NCBI GenBank assembly: GCA_963742715.1
Contig: CAVUMR010000001.1
Location: forward strand, 1,488,001-1,552,000
Origin: CAVUMR01 sp963742715
Lineage (GTDB): Bacteria; Actinomycetota; Actinomycetes; Mycobacteriales; Micromonosporaceae
Reading direction: 5' to 3'
DNA length: 64,000 nt
Part shown: piece by piece, positions 36,045-43,651 of the stretch
How the letters are laid out: each line of letters opens with the position of its first letter
Numbering within the stretch: the first letter of the stretch is position 1
Program-made: the position numbers and the translations under genes
The notes under the pieces: generated by a model
What the model was told of the DNA's origin: nothing
The model's database searches: none
Seen by the model: the letters and a program-made list of their open reading frames with translations, nothing else

Positions 36045-37490
36045 ATGTCCGACGCCGTACGTCGTGAGCTCACCACCGCACAGCGCCGGGCGGTGGCCGA
36101 GCTGCTCCGGGTCTCGCCGGTAGCCGACGAGCTGGGGCGCCGGTTCAACGCGTCCGGGTACGAGTTGCACCTGGTCGGCGGCTCGGTGCGGGACGCGCTG
36201 CTCGGCCGGCTCGGCGAGGATCTCGACTTCGCCACCGACGCCCGACCGGAGCAGACCCTCGAGCTGCTGACCGGCTGGGCGGAGAGCACCTGGACCACCG
36301 GGGCGGCGTTCGGCACCATCGGCGCGGCCCGCAAGGGCCTCCGGCTGGAGATCACCACGTACCGGGCGGAGAGCTACGACAGGGTCAGCCGAAACCCGGT
36401 CGTGAAGTACGGCGAGAGCCTCACCGACGACCTGCGGCGGCGTGACTTCACCGTCAACGCGATGGCCGTGTCGCTGCCGGAGCACCAGTTCACCGACCCG
36501 TATGGCGGGCTCGACGATCTGGCCCGGCGAGTGCTCCGGACCCCCGGTACCCCCGAGGAGTCCTTCGCCGACGACCCGCTGCGGATGCTGCGGGCGGCCC
36601 GGTTCGTCGCGCAGCTGAAGTTCGGCGTGGCCGACGAGGTACGTCAGGCGATGGTCGACATGGCCGGTGACCTGCGCCGGATCACCGCCGAGCGGGTACG
36701 GGACGAGTTCAGCAAGCTGCTCTGCGGTGCCGATCCGACAGCCGGGCTGCAGCTCGCCGTGGACACCGGTATCGCCGACGTGTTCGTACCCGAGCTGCCC
36801 GGGTTGCGGATGGAGATCGACGAGCACGCCCAGCACAAGGACGTGTACGAACACACGCTGACCGTGGTACGCAACGCGGTCGCGCTGGAGGACGACGGCT
36901 GCGATCTCGTACTAAGGCTGGCCGCGCTGTTGCACGACGTCGGCAAGCCGGCGACGAAGGAGGTCGAGGGACCGGGCCGGGTCAGCTTCCACCACCACGA
37001 GGTGGTCGGCGCGCGGATGGCGAAGCGGCGGCTCAAGGAGTTGCGCTACCCGTCCGACGTGATCGACAAGGTGTGCCACCTTATCGCGCTGCACCTGCGG
37101 TTCTACGGGTACGGGCGGGGCGAGTGGACCGACTCGGCGGTACGCCGGTACGTCACCGACGCCGGTGAGCTGCTGCCCCGGCTGCACAAGCTGGTCCGGT
37201 CCGACTGCACGACCCGCAACAAGCGCAAGGCCGCCGCGCTGTCCCAGGACTACGACGCGCTGGAGGAGCGGATCGCCCGGCTGCAGGCCGAGGAGGATCT
37301 GGCCCGGGTACGCCCGGACCTCGACGGCAACGAGATCATGCGGATGCTCGGGTTGCCGCCGGGACCGCTGGTCGGACAGGCCTGGCGGTACCTCAAGGAG
37401 CTGCGCCTGGACCGCGGACCGCTCTCGCACGAGGACGCCGAGGTGGAGCTGCGCCGTTGGGCCCGCGAGCAGGGCATCTCGTCCGACTGA
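36045..37490 (+). CDS. cca: CCA tRNA nucleotidyltransferase
   Basis: A 481-residue polymerase that adds or repairs the 3' CCA of tRNAs; the tRNA-Ile in this window lacks an encoded CCA. The nucleotidyltransferase core has LHLVGGSVRDALLGRLGEDLDFATDA with catalytic acids D59 and D61, followed by RRDFTVNAMAVSL. An HD domain follows (LAALLHDVGKPATKE, HHHEVVGARMAKRRLKEL). ATG 36045 is chosen over GTG 36036; a TAGGCT hexamer just upstream could be a -10 for a leaderless message. It is divergent from the Nudix-murJ genes. Confidence 0.94.
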   Translation: MSDAVRRELTTAQRRAVAELLRVSPVADELGRRFNASGYELHLVGGSVRDALLGRLGEDLDFATDARPEQTLELLTGWAESTWTTGAAFGTIGAARKGLRLEITTYRAESYDRVSRNPVVKYGESLTDDLRRRDFTVNAMAVSLPEHQFTDPYGGLDDLARRVLRTPGTPEESFADDPLRMLRAARFVAQLKFGVADEVRQAMVDMAGDLRRITAERVRDEFSKLLCGADPTAGLQLAVDTGIADVFVPELPGLRMEIDEHAQHKDVYEHTLTVVRNAVALEDDGCDLVLRLAALLHDVGKPATKEVEGPGRVSFHHHEVVGARMAKRRLKELRYPSDVIDKVCHLIALHLRFYGYGRGEWTDSAVRRYVTDAGELLPRLHKLVRSDCTTRNKRKAAALSQDYDALEERIARLQAEEDLARVRPDLDGNEIMRMLGLPPGPLVGQAWRYLKELRLDRGPLSHEDAEVELRRWAREQGISSD

Positions 37491-37550
37491 CCGCTGTTCC
37501 GGCGGCCGCAGGCCGGGCCGCTCCGCCCGGACGGCCTGGATTCGCCGAGG

Positions 37551-37704
37551 CGGCCGCTCAGGCACGGTCGCTCGCCAGAGACGGCCCGCTCAGGGCAGGG
37601 TCGCCTGTCAAAGTCGGCCCGCTCAGGGCAGGGTCGCTCGTCCAAGTCGGCCCGTTCAGGGCAGGGTCGCCTGTCAAAGTCGGCCCGCTCAGGGCAGGGT
37701 CGCC
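37551..37704 (-). repeat. 33-bp tandem repeats overlapping the 3' end of the cyclase gene
   Basis: Three 33-bp units (37583-37615, 37616-37648, 37649-37681) differ at only a few bases. A partial fourth (37682-37704) contains the last codons and TGA (37691-37689) of the cyclase gene. A diverged copy precedes at 37551-37582. Each unit carries its own copy of the sequence spanning the stop codon. Confidence 0.9.
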
Positions 37705-38345
37705 ACCGCGCGGACCGGGAAGGTGCCCATGCCGACCACCGGTGCCGGCAGTACGGTCAGCCGCGCGCCCTCGGCCGGTAGCCGGTCCAGCGCGGTCAGG
37801 TGCTCGACGATCGGGATACCGGCACCGAGCAGCCCGTGATGGGCCGGTCGCGAGGTGTCGGCGATGTTGTCGATGTTGACCGAGTCGATTCCGACCAGCG
37901 CCACGTTGGCGTGGATCAGCGCGCGTACCGCGTCGGCGGTCAGGTACGGCGCGTCGACGCCGTACTCGTCCGTCCCCCAGTGCCGGGACCAGCCGGTGTG
38001 TACGAGCACCGCGCGACCCCACAGCCGGCCCGGGTCGCCGAGCAGTTGCGCGTCCACCCGCGCGGCCCGGACCGCGTTGACCAGGGCGATCGGTACGTCC
38101 ACCAGCCGCTCGAGGGGCAGCGCGGCGACGTCCGGGCCATCGGCGTGGAAGTGGTACGGGGCGTCCAGGTAGGTACCGGTGTTCGCGACCAGTTCGACCT
38201 GCCCGATGTGGAACGACACCCCGCCGGTGAGCCGCTGCGCCGACTCGGCGCGCGAGATGTACGTGCTGACCACCGGTGCCGGCAGTCCGGGATAGGTGGT
38301 CATGCCGGACTCGATCGGGTGGGACAGGTCGACGAACCGGCTCAT
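37689..38345 (-). CDS. Cyclase/arylformamidase (KynB-like) family hydrolase
   Basis: A 218-residue member of the putative cyclase family (metal-dependent hydrolases related to kynurenine formamidase). It starts MSRFVDLSHPIESGMTTYPGLPAP. The usual metal-site motif HxGTHxDxPxH appears as NTGTYLDAPYHFHADG, with Asn and Tyr at two ligand positions. VALVGIDSVNID and HHGLLGAGIPIVEHL are conserved. The variant motif may define a subgroup with altered metal binding; the substrate is unknown. ATG 38345 is the clear start. Confidence 0.85.
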   Translation of the reverse strand: MSRFVDLSHPIESGMTTYPGLPAPVVSTYISRAESAQRLTGGVSFHIGQVELVANTGTYLDAPYHFHADGPDVAALPLERLVDVPIALVNAVRAARVDAQLLGDPGRLWGRAVLVHTGWSRHWGTDEYGVDAPYLTADAVRALIHANVALVGIDSVNIDNIADTSRPAHHGLLGAGIPIVEHLTALDRLPAEGARLTVLPAPVVGMGTFPVRAVATLP

Positions 38346-38403
38346 CGTCCGCGTCCGATCCCGGCGCACGACTGTCCGGTCCGGCCCGGGGGCGCGGCCC
38401 TGG

Positions 38404-39765
38404 TCATGTACCTCCTCCACTGTGGACAGTCGTGGGCGGGGTCGGCAGCCGGCCGGGTGAGGCCACGTCCTCACCGACCCGTCGCGCCCACCGGCCGCCG
38501 GCCACGCCGTACCAACCGGCCAGCAGCAGGTAGCCGATCGCGATCGTGACCAGCACCGGTACCGACTTTCCGGTCTCCGGCAGGGTCAGCGCGCCGAGGA
38601 ACAGGCCGAGTACGAACGCCATGTTGAACGCGGTGTCGTTGACGCTGAACACGCGCCCCCGGTACTCGTCGGCGCATTCGTGCTGCAGCGCGGTGTCCAC
38701 CACGATCTTCGTACCCTGCGAGGCGATGTTGATGATGAACACCGCGACGATCAGCATCCCGGCGCGGAACGGCAGCCCGAACACGAGTACCGCCACCCCG
38801 ACCGCGCCGACCAGACCGGCCACCCACAGCCGGCCGCCGATCCGCTTCGTCACGATCGGCGTGACGACCGCGGACACCAGGGAGCCGACCGCGCCGGCGA
38901 TCACCAGTCGACCCAGTCCGGCGAGTGAGTTGGAGAAGTCGGTACCGGTGTCGAAGTAGTTGCTGTACAGCAGCAGCGTCGACACGGTGAGCACCCCGTA
39001 CAACGCCCGGAAACCGGTCTGGGTGAGCATCACGTACGCCGCGCCCCGTCGCGCGGCGAGGTGCCGTGCGCCAGCCACCATGCCGCGCGCCACGTCGACG
39101 ATCTCGGCGAACAGGCCGTCCGGGTGCCGCTCCTTCTCGTCCGGGCCGAGATCGTCGACCCGGAACGAGACGCGGGCGAGATTCGACGCGGACAGGTAGG
39201 CCGGTACCGCGAGCAGCGCGATCACCGCGTACCCGTGAGCACCGGAGGGCATCAGCCGCTGCAGCAGCACCGCGCTGCCCAGGCCGAGGGAGAAGCAGAC
39301 GGTACCGAGGGTCGGCGCGAGCGCGTTGGCGGTGACCAGCCGCCGGTCCTCGACGACATGTGGAGTCGCGGCGGACAGGCCGGCCAGGATGAACCGGTTG
39401 ACCCCGATCACCACCAGCGCGAACAGCGCGAAGATCACGGTCGACCGGCCGTACCAGATCAGTGCCGCGGTCGGTACGACCGTCGCCGCGCGGATCAGCT
39501 GCGCGTAGACCAGGACATGGCGTCGGCTCCACCGGTCCAGGAACACCCCGACATAGGGCCCGAGCATGGAGTACGGCAGCAGCAGGATGGCGAAGCCGGT
39601 GGCGACCGCGAGCGGGTCGGCTCGCTTTTCCGGGTTGAACAGGATGCTGACCGCGAGCCCCGCCTGGAACAGCCCGTCACCGAACTGGCTGATCATCCGT
39701 ACCGACAGGAGTCGCCGGAAGCCACGGCTGCGGAGAATGGCGGCCAGATCCCCGTTCGCGAGCAC
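38404..39765 (-). CDS. MFS transporter
   Basis: A 453-residue integral membrane protein with about 12 hydrophobic helices. The N-terminus ILRSRGFRRLLSVRMISQFGDGLFQAGLAVSILF is typical of the MFS_3/efflux group, and the first cytoplasmic loop LGPYVGVFLDRWSRRHVLVYAQ matches the MFS loop 2-3 motif. The substrate is unknown; export is more likely than uptake for this subgroup. It starts with ATG 39765, about 115 bp from the divergent ogt. Confidence 0.88.
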   Translation of the reverse strand: MLANGDLAAILRSRGFRRLLSVRMISQFGDGLFQAGLAVSILFNPEKRADPLAVATGFAILLLPYSMLGPYVGVFLDRWSRRHVLVYAQLIRAATVVPTAALIWYGRSTVIFALFALVVIGVNRFILAGLSAATPHVVEDRRLVTANALAPTLGTVCFSLGLGSAVLLQRLMPSGAHGYAVIALLAVPAYLSASNLARVSFRVDDLGPDEKERHPDGLFAEIVDVARGMVAGARHLAARRGAAYVMLTQTGFRALYGVLTVSTLLLYSNYFDTGTDFSNSLAGLGRLVIAGAVGSLVSAVVTPIVTKRIGGRLWVAGLVGAVGVAVLVFGLPFRAGMLIVAVFIINIASQGTKIVVDTALQHECADEYRGRVFSVNDTAFNMAFVLGLFLGALTLPETGKSVPVLVTIAIGYLLLAGWYGVAGGRWARRVGEDVASPGRLPTPPTTVHSGGGT

Positions 39766-39879
39766 GGACCGAGCCTACGGTCCCCGGCCCGCCGGCGCCC
39801 CGCCTCTGCGCGCCTCGCCGTCCCGCTCGGGTGTGTCGGTGACACCGGTCCTGTCCGACCCGGGTGCGACGATGGCGGC

Positions 39880-40467
39880 GTGCGATGGACAACCGTGGCG
39901 TCACCCGTCGGTGAGCTGCTGCTCGGCGCGGACGACTTCGGCCTGTGCCGGCTCGGCTTCCAGCGGGACTGGTCCCCGGCCGGCTCGCCGAACGGGGCCG
40001 ACTCCGGGTCCGGCGCGGTCGACGACCCGGCCCGGGACACCGCCGGGCACGGCGCCGCTGTTGACCCCGTGCTGCGCGCCGCGGAAGACCAGTTGATGGC
40101 GTACTTCGCCGGAGAGCTCACCGAGTTCGACGTGCCGCTGTCCCTGCACGGCTCGGACTTCGAGCTGGCCGTGTGGACGCGGCTGCGCGCCATCCCCTAC
40201 GGCGAGACGCGCAGCTACGGGCAGATCGCGCGACTGGTCAACGAGCCGAGCCTGGCTGGTCGGGCGGACATCCCGAACGACCCGACCGGGGCTCGCGCGG
40301 TGGGCGTGGCCAACAACCGCAATCCGGTGGCGTTGATCGTCCCGTGCCATCGGGTAGTGGGCGCCAACAAAACCCTGGTGGGGTACGGCGGGGGCCTGCC
40401 CCGCAAGCGGCACCTGCTGGAACTCGAAGCGCGGGTGCTGCTCGAGCGCGGCTTCCTGTTGAGCTGA
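39880..40467 (+). CDS. ogt: Methylated-DNA--protein-cysteine S-methyltransferase
   Basis: A 195-residue suicide repair protein that removes O6-alkyl groups from guanine. The active-site PCHR has its acceptor at Cys156 (VALIVPCHRVVGANKTLVGYGGGLPRKRHLLELE). The helix-turn-helix region is FELAVWTRLRAIPYGETRSYGQIARLVNEP. Two inserts relative to short family members are seen (residues ~28-60 and SLAGRADIPNDPTG). GTG 39880 is the family-consistent start; no ribosome binding site is clear. A hairpin terminator follows at 40544-40576. Confidence 0.92.
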   Translation: MRWTTVASPVGELLLGADDFGLCRLGFQRDWSPAGSPNGADSGSGAVDDPARDTAGHGAAVDPVLRAAEDQLMAYFAGELTEFDVPLSLHGSDFELAVWTRLRAIPYGETRSYGQIARLVNEPSLAGRADIPNDPTGARAVGVANNRNPVALIVPCHRVVGANKTLVGYGGGLPRKRHLLELEARVLLERGFLLS

Positions 40468-40543
40468 CTGCCCCCGGCGGGTCCGGTGTAGGTCCGATCC
40501 GCCGGTGACAGCGAACCGGCTCGGTTGCCGGCCGCAGGAAAGA

Positions 40544-40576
40544 GTGAACCCCGGCGCCGTTGGCGCCGGGGCTCAC
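40544..40576. terminator. Terminator between ogt and the snapalysin gene
   Basis: A 15-bp inverted repeat with one mismatch (arms 40544-40558 and 40562-40576, loop of three) between convergent genes. No T-run follows in either direction, as is common in actinobacteria. It probably serves both genes. Confidence 0.7.
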
Positions 40577-40608
40577 CCTGAGAGGTTGATCAGGTACTGC
40601 GTACCGAC

Positions 40609-41175
40609 CTAGAAGACGTAGGTCTTCGGGGTGCTGTTGCGGGTCGCGGTGCTGTGGTTCGGCGCGAAGCCGCCCCACATCGAGTTGACCTGCGCGGCCT
40701 CGCCGGAGCTCGGGTACACGTTGGTGCAGCTGGTGGGCGCGGAGCCACCGGACATCAGGATGTTGCAGTCACCGTTGTAGTTGTCCGGCAGGCCGAGGGC
40801 GTGGCCGGTCTCGTGGGTGACGATCCGCAGCGCGTAGTACTGCTGCGCCTGCTGGTAGTCGATCACGATGTCGGCAACGCCGAGGCTGTAGACCTGGGCG
40901 TACGAGCCGCCACCCTGGGCCTCGAAGTACCAGATGTCCTGGCAGCCCGAGCCACCGTTGTACAGCTGTACGGCGGAGACGCTGCTGTTCCAGACGCCGG
41001 TGCCGGTGTCCTCGAGGCCGGCGAAGTCGCCGCCGTTGGTGGTGTTGATGCAGACGCTGTACGCCTGGATGTTGGCAGCGGCGGCGGGGGCAGCGGTCGT
41101 GGCCGAAACACCGGCAACGGCGAGCGCCGTCGCGGCGAGCGGAGCCAAGAAGCGACCGATTGTCCGACGGGACAT
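40609..41175 (-). CDS. Secreted snapalysin-family (M7) metalloprotease 1
   Basis: A 188-residue secreted protease of the small neutral (snapalysin, M7) type. The signal peptide is about residues 1-34 (RRTIGRFLAPLAATALAVAG...APAAAA). The zinc motif HETGHALGLPD (121-131) fits HExxHxxGxxD, with Glu122 catalytic and His121, His125 and Asp131 as ligands. Cys pairs flank it, and a conserved ILMSGGSAPTSCTN loop follows. ATG 41175 has GGGAGAG upstream. This copy has an extra ~20-residue C-terminal tail compared with its paralogs. An operator-like palindrome sits in its promoter. Confidence 0.9.
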   Translation of the reverse strand: MSRRTIGRFLAPLAATALAVAGVSATTAAPAAAANIQAYSVCINTTNGGDFAGLEDTGTGVWNSSVSAVQLYNGGSGCQDIWYFEAQGGGSYAQVYSLGVADIVIDYQQAQQYYALRIVTHETGHALGLPDNYNGDCNILMSGGSAPTSCTNVYPSSGEAAQVNSMWGGFAPNHSTATRNSTPKTYVF

Positions 41176-41216
41176 GAATCACTCTCCCACACGGAAGGGG
41201 CGAAAGGGACAACAAG

Positions 41217-41240
41217 ATGGTAAAGACGTAAGCGCTTTCA
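41217..41240 (-). promoter_or_regulatory. Putative promoter and cre-like (LacI-family) operator of snapalysin gene 1
   Basis: On the minus strand TGAAAGCGCTTACG (41240-41227) matches the LacI/CcpA-type operator pattern at all but the final base. It lies just upstream of a possible -10 TACCAT (41222-41217), which is 42 bases from the start codon. Repression by a LacI-family regulator is an inference. Confidence 0.45.
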
Positions 41241-41426
41241 GGCAAGAGTGTGCCGTTCGTGATATTTCAGATGACCCGCGTTTCTTGTACCGGATGGTCC
41301 GCATCGGTCGGACTTATGCGTTCAAAACCGGACAATTAGGTCCACGCTGAGGTCCGGATTCCCGGGATCGGGTCGAGCGGTTCTCGAGAAATAACTTCCG
41401 GTAGCCGTACAACTCCGGGTTGCTGA

Positions 41427-41823
41427 TCATTGCCCGACGCGCCTCGCGGAGGTATCCCGAGCGGTGGCGGACCCGGCCGAGGCCGTCAGCGACTCCGCGT
41501 GGTGCGATCCGCTGTCGCCGGGGCGATGCGGAAGTTCAAGTCCGCTATCCGAACCGCCGCTGTCGACCTGGTAGATCATCAGGTCCGCGGCACCGTCGGC
41601 GTCTCGGAGAACTGGATCTCGACGGGGCGCTCGTTCCACAGGTCCGCGGTCGCGCGGATCGTCGTGACGAAATCGGGGCACTGGTGGGGTCATAGCAGAT
41701 GTGGTCCGGAGCCTGCGGGGTGACGGCCGCGGCCGGCGTGAGACCGACCATCGGCCCGCTCAGCAGCGCGAGTACAAGCGTCGGCAGGGTCAGGAGCAGG
41801 CGGCGGGGTCGTCGGATGGGCAT
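41427..41823 (-). pseudogene. Degraded snapalysin-like gene, N-terminal part with frameshifts
   Basis: It starts at ATG 41823 with a signal peptide (MPIRRPRRLLLTLPTLVLALLSGPMVGLTPAAA) and HICYDP, like the paralogs' mature start. Similarity then jumps frames: DFVTTIRATADLWNERPVEIQF in one frame, DLMIYQVDSGG in another (compare DVMIYEIYGGG in the copy at 42089). At least two frameshifts are needed, and no HExxH region follows, so this is a dead truncated copy. Confidence 0.75.
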
Positions 41824-41937
41824 GCGGCACCGATCCCGTGTCGAGGCGGCGAGGGCCCGGAGCCAGCCGGCTCCGGACCCATGCGGCAACAGGCGTTGGG
41901 CTGCCCGGCTCCCGTAGGCTCGAAGCGACGCGATGAG

Positions 41938-42012
41938 CTAGCGCAGGGCCCAGAGCGCGTCGACCTGGGCGGCTTCGCTGGCGCCGGGGATCGCGTTGGT
42001 GCAGCTGATGGG
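41938..42012 (-). pseudogene. C-terminal remnant of a snapalysin-like gene
   Basis: An isolated 24-codon match PISCTNAIPGASEAAQVDALWALR followed by TAG (41940-41938). It aligns with PTSCTN(x)4-5SEAAQVDSLWG in the intact paralogs. It lies upstream of the N-terminal remnant, so the two fragments are not one broken gene in normal order unless rearranged. Confidence 0.7.
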
Positions 42013-42043
42013 CGGGGAATTATCCGGAACAGGCAATGAGGCC

Positions 42044-42061
42044 CGGTGCCGATCGGCACCG
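42044..42061. terminator. Hairpin after snapalysin gene 2
   Basis: An 18-bp perfect palindrome (CGGTGCCGATCGGCACCG), 28 bases after the stop of the gene read from 42643. It is a likely terminator or mRNA 3' stabiliser. Confidence 0.6.
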
Positions 42062-42088
42062 AGCCCCACCGGGACAGTCAACAGCTGG

Positions 42089-42643
42089 TCAGGCGGCGGG
42101 CGTCAACTCCCGGTACGTCCGCGCCGGGGCGGTACCGGAGACACCGAAGTTCCCGTCCACCTCGGCGACCTCGCCGGCGCTGGGGATCGGGTTGGTGCAG
42201 GCGGTACCCGCGCTGTGGCCCGACATCAGGATGCCGCAGTCGCCGTTGTAGTTGTCCGGCAAGCCGAGGATGTGCCCCAGCTCGTGGGCCATGATCCGTA
42301 CCGGGTTGTACTGCTGGGCCTGCTCGTAGTCGATGTAGATCTCGCCCTGGCCGAGCCCGAACACCTGGGCGTACGACCCGCCGCCGTAGATCTCGTAGAT
42401 CATCACGTCGTTGCCGCAGCCGGACAGTTGCGCGTTGACCAGGCGCTCGTTCCAGATGCCGGCCGCCTCGTCCGCGGTACCGACGAAGTCACCGGCGCTC
42501 GCGGCGTTGTAGCAGACGGTGTACGCGTCGAGGCTCGGCGCTGCCGATGCTGATGCCGCGGTGGAGCCGAGCAGTGGCCCGCCGAGTACACCGAGCGCGA
42601 GTCCGAGGAGTGCTGCGAGGTGGCCGAGCCGTCGAGTGAGCAT
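42089..42643 (-). CDS. Secreted snapalysin-family (M7) metalloprotease 2
   Basis: A 184-residue paralog of the protease at 40609. The signal peptide is residues ~1-35 (LTRRLGHLAALLGLALGVLGG...ASA). The zinc motif is HELGHILGLPD (120-130), intact. The mature part starts SLDAYTVCYNAASAGDFVGTADEAAGIWNERLVNAQLSGCGNDVMIYE. ATG 42643 is preceded by CCTGGACCGGTGACTC, a leader almost identical to that of the copy at 42886. A TAGTAT -10-like hexamer is at 42692-42687. Confidence 0.9.
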   Translation of the reverse strand: MLTRRLGHLAALLGLALGVLGGPLLGSTAASASAAPSLDAYTVCYNAASAGDFVGTADEAAGIWNERLVNAQLSGCGNDVMIYEIYGGGSYAQVFGLGQGEIYIDYEQAQQYNPVRIMAHELGHILGLPDNYNGDCGILMSGHSAGTACTNPIPSAGEVAEVDGNFGVSGTAPARTYRELTPAA

Positions 42644-42732
42644 GAGTCACCGGTCCAGGCTAAAAGGGGCAAAATCGGGCAAATCAATACTAGGAACAGG
42701 CGACGCCCCTGGACAAGGCCGACCTGCCCTCC

Positions 42733-42796
42733 CGACCTGCTGTCCCAGCGACCTGCTGTCCCAGCGACCTGCTGTCCCAGCGACCTGAAGTCCTAC
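42733..42796. repeat. 16-bp tandem repeats between snapalysin paralogs
   Basis: Three exact 16-bp units (42733-42748, 42749-42764, 42765-42780), then a diverged fourth to 42796 and a diverged partial unit before 42733. The array lies about 90 bases beyond the stop of the paralog at 42886. Confidence 0.88.
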
Positions 42797-42885
42797 CGAC
42801 CGAGTCGAGCGCACCGGCCGGGGTCGGCGCCCCGGCGCCGGATGCGCCCGACGCGGAGCTGGACGCACCCGGCCCGGTGGCGACG

Positions 42886-43416
42886 TCACGGCCGGGTGAG
42901 GCTGCCCCACAGCGAGTCAACCTGCGCGGCTTCGCTGACGCTCGGGTGCACGTTGGTGCAGCTGGTGGGCGCGGAGCCACCGGACATCAGGATGTTGCAG
43001 TCCCCGGTGTAGTTGTCCGGCAGGCCGAACACATGCCCGAGGGTGTGCCCGATGATGCGCGGCAGGTAGTACTGAAAGACCGAGTTGGCGTCGATGATCA
43101 CTTCACCGAACTCGTTGTAGGTCACACCTCCGCTGCCGTCGCCGTGGATCTCGATGAACACCACGTCGGAGCCGCAGCCCTCGATGACATCGCCGGCTTG
43201 GAGAGCGGTGCTCCAGGCATCCGTCGACTCCCGGATCTCGGCGAGGAAGTCCGGAGCGCCGGTCGCGTCAAAGCAGAACGTGTACGGGGTGAGCGTCTGT
43301 GCCGCCGCGGCCGCCGGGCCACCGCTGGCGAGTAGCCCGCCGCCCACCGCGAGGGCTACCACGAGCAGGGGGGTCAGGATCATGCCGAGCCTTCGACGGG
43401 ACTTGTGTTCGGACAT
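42886..43416 (-). CDS. Snapalysin-like secreted protein with lost catalytic Glu
   Basis: A 176-residue paralog of the two neighbouring proteases. The signal peptide is about 1-39 (RRRLGMILTPLLVVALAVGGGLLASGGPAAAAA). The motif reads HTLGHVFGLPD (124-134): the three zinc ligands His124, His128 and Asp134 remain, but the catalytic Glu is Thr125 (codon ACC). Cys residues and the NILMSGGSAPTSCTN loop are kept and the frame is intact, which argues for a maintained non-proteolytic role, such as a zinc-binding decoy or inhibitor, or for recent loss. Its leader resembles that of gene 42089. Confidence 0.88.
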   Translation of the reverse strand: MSEHKSRRRLGMILTPLLVVALAVGGGLLASGGPAAAAAQTLTPYTFCFDATGAPDFLAEIRESTDAWSTALQAGDVIEGCGSDVVFIEIHGDGSGGVTYNEFGEVIIDANSVFQYYLPRIIGHTLGHVFGLPDNYTGDCNILMSGGSAPTSCTNVHPSVSEAAQVDSLWGSLTRP

Positions 43417-43561
43417 GCGTCACCGGTCCAGGAAAGGGATGAAAGGGCAGAAAAATCGTAAGAACCGTCAGGCCGTACGACAAGAAACCCTTCCTACTTC
43501 CCAGCAATTTGTCCGAAACAGGTCACCGGCGCCAAGCACAGGCGGGTGCCTGGAAAAGTGT

Positions 43562-43592
43562 CCGGGCCCGGAGCCAATGGCTCCGGGCCCGG
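43562..43592 (-). terminator. Terminator after ino1
   Basis: Perfect 14-bp arms CCGGGCCCGGAGCC (43562-43575) and GGCTCCGGGCCCGG (43579-43592) with a three-base loop. On the minus strand they are followed by ACACTTTTCC. It lies 60 bases after the ino1 stop. Confidence 0.85.
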
Positions 43593-43651
43593 TAACGCTC
43601 GACCGGTCTTACCGCCAACCGGTGTCAACGTTGGAGATCAACGTTGCAGGG

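Noticed and set aside
37551..37704. CRISPR array
   Set aside because: The 33-bp units are directly adjacent with no unique spacers, and no cas genes are in the window; it is a simple tandem repeat.
39061..40467. 468-codon frame starting inside the MFS gene's antisense strand and ending as ogt
   Set aside because: Only the part from GTG 39880 has similarity to the alkylguanine repair family; the first 273 codons are antisense to the MFS gene.
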